Positions 31,941-34,092 of a stretch of DNA of 34,092 bases are shown here, piece by piece. The notes beneath the pieces are model-generated. The model searched no databases. It worked only from the letters and a program-made list of their open reading frames with translations, and was not told the DNA's origin. The position numbers and the translations under genes were made by a program. The DNA is from LCIL01 sp041480845 (GTDB taxonomy: Bacteria; Patescibacteriota; Microgenomatia; UBA8517), in contig JBGPAU010000007.1 in assembly GCA_041480845.1 (NCBI GenBank), positions 1 to 34,092 on the forward strand. The letters are read 5' to 3'. Numbering within the stretch: position 1 is the stretch's first letter; each line of letters starts with the position of its first letter.

Positions 31941-32466
31941 TTTCCAAGAATTTTCTCACAACTTTTTTTCCTCTTGCCGGCGGGTAAATTCTGATTATTG
32001 GTTCAACTTTGTAGTTATCTTGACGTTTTTTGTTAAACCAGGCAGTTCCGAGAAGCTTACCGTTTCTGTTGATTAGCGTATAGATAATTTTTCCTCTACT
32101 TTTCCACGATACGAATGTCTTCTTGCTCTTAAAATAGTCAAAATCGTGGGTTTGAGTTCTTATTGATTTGTCTCTTTTTGTATAAGCCAGGAGTTGAGAA
32201 ACTCTATCAGACGATATTCCTTTCAAAACCGACAACTTTATATGAGTTTTGGGAATCGGAAAAACCGAAACGAATCTTTTTACGTATTCTTTTGCGTCAT
32301 CGTCCGATGCTGCTTCATAAGTTATCGCGCTACGGATTAAGGGTAATTTGTTTTTGAATTTCCCGGATCTTACCCAGATAGTGATTGATTGGGGAGATTT
32401 TTTTAGGGCTTCAGCCAGACTGTCGGCCCTTTTGCTGATTATAAAAGTCGGTTTATTTAGCTTCAT
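31891..32466 (-). CDS. Unknown protein, possibly GNAT-type acetyltransferase
   Basis: A 191-residue basic protein from the ATG at 32466. The C-terminal half has IYTLINRNGKLLGTAWFNKK and IRIYPPARGKKVVRKFLEII, whose RGKK-helix resembles the acetyl-CoA-binding motif A of GNAT enzymes; the N-terminal half is unrecognised. The match is weak and the function may differ. A longer start at 32484 exists, but a palindromic -10 element overlapping it argues for 32466. It is divergent from murE with 20 bases between start codons, and its end overlaps the YvcK-like gene. Confidence 0.55.
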   Translation of the reverse strand: MKLNKPTFIISKRADSLAEALKKSPQSITIWVRSGKFKNKLPLIRSAITYEAASDDDAKEYVKRFVSVFPIPKTHIKLSVLKGISSDRVSQLLAYTKRDKSIRTQTHDFDYFKSKKTFVSWKSRGKIIYTLINRNGKLLGTAWFNKKRQDNYKVEPIIRIYPPARGKKVVRKFLEIIRSEESSKPNFPNYA

Positions 32467-32468
32467 TT

Positions 32469-32482
32469 TGGTATAATATACC
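32469..32482. promoter_or_regulatory. Palindromic bidirectional -10 element between GNAT-like gene and murE
   Basis: GGTATAATATACC (32470-32482) is a perfect palindrome around A32476. On the plus strand TGG-TATAAT ends nine bases before the murE-like ATG. On the minus strand TGG-TATATT ends eight bases before the ATG at 32466. Both are extended -10 boxes, so one site may drive both genes with leaderless or nearly leaderless mRNAs, and the two polymerases could not bind at once. Confidence 0.55.
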
Positions 32483-32486
32483 ACAG

Positions 32487-34092
32487 ATGGTCAAAAGCAT
32501 TGAGAAATTGGGGCAAAGTATCGGGCAATTTAGGGGTGTCACGGGAGATTCTAGGCTGGTAAAAGACGGTTTTATATTCGTAGCTACGCATGGGTTAACT
32601 TCAGATAGCCACGATTTTATCAAAAACGCAATCGAAAACGGAGCCACGGCTGTTGTCGGTGAGGAAGATTTGACGGGTTTATACCCAAATTACATTAAAG
32701 TATCCGATTCCAGGGAAGCTCTAGGTGAAGTCGCCTCGGAGTTCTACGGAAGGCCTTCAGAAAAACTTAAAATTATCGGGGTTACAGGGACCAAGGGAAA
32801 AACGACCACGGTTCATATTATTTATCACATATTAATGAAATTGGGTAAGAAGGTCGGCCTTCTTTCTTCAATTTCTGTTCCGGGACTTCATGTAACAAGC
32901 CCAGATGTCCTGTCCCTTCATAAGTCATTAAAAGAGTTTGTGGATAAGGGCTACGAATACGCCGTTATAGAAGTAAGTTCGCACGGAATTGATCAAAAAA
33001 GAATCGCAGGCGTAAAGTTTGACGTTGCGGTTTTGACCAATATTGCTCCGGAGCATCTCGATTACCATAAAACCTTTAAAGAATACAAGAAGATAAAAAT
33101 GTCGTTTCTTGACTCGGCAAAATACAAAATTATTGCTCCTAAAAATACCAAAATTAATATTCTTCCCGGGATTTTCAATAATCTAAATGTCGAAGCGGCT
33201 CTCTTGGCAGTAGGAAAATTTGGGATTAAGAGAAATGAAGCACTTGAAGCAGCAAAATCGTTTAAGTTACCGGAAGGCAGATTAACCGAGGTTCCAAATA
33301 GTTTGGGTTATAAAATATTTATAGATTTTGCCCACACACCCGACTCCTTAGAGGCTGTTTTGACATACCTTAAATCTGAAACGAAAGGGAAATTAATTTC
33401 TGTGTTCGGATGCGCCGGCGAAAGAGATGCCAAAAAACGTTTTAAGATGGGGAAGGTGTCGGTAAAACTTGCTGACACCTCGATTTTTACAGCAGAAGAC
33501 CCAAGAAGCGAAAATATTCATACAATTTTGGCTAAAATGGCAACCGGAGCCAGAAGCGCGGGGAGTAAAGAAAACGAAAATTTCTTCAGGGTTCCGGAAA
33601 GGGGAGAAGCGATAGCTTTTGCACTATCAAAGGCAAAAGCTGGTGATACCATTGCAATTTTAGGTAAGGGACACGAAAAAAGTATGGCTTACGGTGGCTA
33701 TGAGCACCCGTGGGATGATAAAGATTTGGTTTCGGATTTACTTTCCGGTGGACATGATATCTCTGCTATCGTTCTGGCAGCCGGAAAAGGAACAAGGATG
33801 AAATCACAGGAGCCGAAAGTGCTGAGAGAAATTTGCGGTAGACCAATGATTGCTTACACTTTGGAAAATCTCAGAAAAGCCGGAATTAAAGATATTACGG
33901 TTGTTGTGGGTCACAGGAAAAATCTGGTAATGAAAGAAATTGGGGAGGCCGTAAAGTTTGCCTGTCAGAAAATAGCAAAAGGTGGGACAGCTGATGCAGC
34001 TAAGGTTGGTTTTGAAAAAGTTGACGGAATCTCAAAAACCATTATTGTTATCAATGGTGACGATAGTGCTTTTTACAAAGCTAAAACCATTA
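32487..34092 (+). CDS. murE: MurE ligase fused to GlmU-type uridylyltransferase domain, 3'-truncated by window edge
   Basis: One uninterrupted frame of 535 visible codons. Residues 1 to about 422 are MurE: GDSRLVKDGFIFVA, ATP loop GVTGTKGKTTT (98-108), IEVSSHG, LTNIAPEHLDYHKT, IDFAHTPDSLEAVL, EDPR (337-340, in the place of the DNPR motif that recognises diaminopimelate) and GKGHE (393-397). A linker of about 15 residues leads to VLAAGKGTRMKS and PKVLREICGRPMIAY (429 onward), the nucleotidyltransferase start of GlmU, then KGGTADAAK and INGDDSAFY. MurE adds the third peptide residue to UDP-MurNAc-dipeptide; GlmU makes UDP-GlcNAc. The frame was checked across the junction and contains no stop. 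Whether an acetyltransferase domain follows lies outside the window. Confidence 0.85.
   Translation, partial: MVKSIEKLGQSIGQFRGVTGDSRLVKDGFIFVATHGLTSDSHDFIKNAIENGATAVVGEEDLTGLYPNYIKVSDSREALGEVASEFYGRPSEKLKIIGVTGTKGKTTTVHIIYHILMKLGKKVGLLSSISVPGLHVTSPDVLSLHKSLKEFVDKGYEYAVIEVSSHGIDQKRIAGVKFDVAVLTNIAPEHLDYHKTFKEYKKIKMSFLDSAKYKIIAPKNTKINILPGIFNNLNVEAALLAVGKFGIKRNEALEAAKSFKLPEGRLTEVPNSLGYKIFIDFAHTPDSLEAVLTYLKSETKGKLISVFGCAGERDAKKRFKMGKVSVKLADTSIFTAEDPRSENIHTILAKMATGARSAGSKENENFFRVPERGEAIAFALSKAKAGDTIAILGKGHEKSMAYGGYEHPWDDKDLVSDLLSGGHDISAIVLAAGKGTRMKSQEPKVLREICGRPMIAYTLENLRKAGIKDITVVVGHRKNLVMKEIGEAVKFACQKIAKGGTADAAKVGFEKVDGISKTIIVINGDDSAFYKAKTI

Noticed and set aside
1..34092. TGA recoded to glycine, as in Gracilibacteria/SR1
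   Set aside because: TGA terminates several genes with conserved ends and ATGA junctions (678, 3084, 18329, 21054), and no in-frame TGA interrupts conserved domains.

Overview
The window looks like a chromosomal segment of a Patescibacteria (CPR) bacterium, most likely of the Microgenomates (OP11) group. This is inferred from gene content and style: a DUF4012 protein, several HxxRQxDT-type membrane glycosyltransferases, DUF4342, short and divergent versions of housekeeping proteins, and densely overlapping genes. TGA is a normal stop codon throughout, so the recoded Gracilibacteria/SR1 group is excluded. No tRNA, rRNA, CRISPR array, insertion sequence or prophage gene was seen, and no gene-free stretch exceeds 300 bases.

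Region 1 (1-17007) is a cell-surface polysaccharide locus. A long plus-strand operon (1-10472), with many start/stop overlaps, encodes a family-2 glycosyltransferase (cut by the window edge), four GT4 glycosyltransferases, two GT39-like multi-pass glycosyltransferases, a hexapeptide acyltransferase, an O-antigen ligase/polymerase-like protein and a small unknown membrane protein. A third GT39-like gene lies on the minus strand (10546-12033). A second plus-strand unit from 12146 carries another GT4 enzyme, a diverged ManC-like nucleotidyltransferase, the polyprenyl-phosphate sugar transferase that would start the repeat unit, and a DUF4012 protein. Together these could build a lipid-linked sugar chain, polymerise it and display it. 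No flippase is visible inside the window.

Region 2 (17013-26130) is mixed housekeeping: a short RecO, a zinc/manganese-type ABC ATPase and permease without a binding protein, a DEDDy exonuclease, a cupin, two membrane proteins of unknown function, a RecB/Cas4-like nuclease with four cysteines that probably hold an Fe-S cluster, an LCP-family cell-wall ligase, TspO, DUF4342, glycyl-tRNA synthetase and an unknown anchored protein.

Region 3 (26222-34092) is a cell-division and peptidoglycan (dcw-like) cluster: a TTGACA promoter with three 10-bp-spaced TGGTN repeats (a likely MraZ operator), mraZ, rsmH, an FtsL-like gene, ftsI, murA (active-site Cys replaced by Asp), a YvcK/CofD-like gene broken by a one-base frameshift, a minus-strand GNAT-like gene, and a single open frame joining MurE to a GlmU-type uridylyltransferase domain that runs off the window.

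The most unusual features are the MurE-GlmU fusion and a recurring promoter layout. Extended -10 boxes (TGN-TATAAT-like) sit only 7-12 nt before several start codons, implying leaderless or nearly leaderless mRNAs. One of them is a 13-bp palindrome that appears to fire in both directions.
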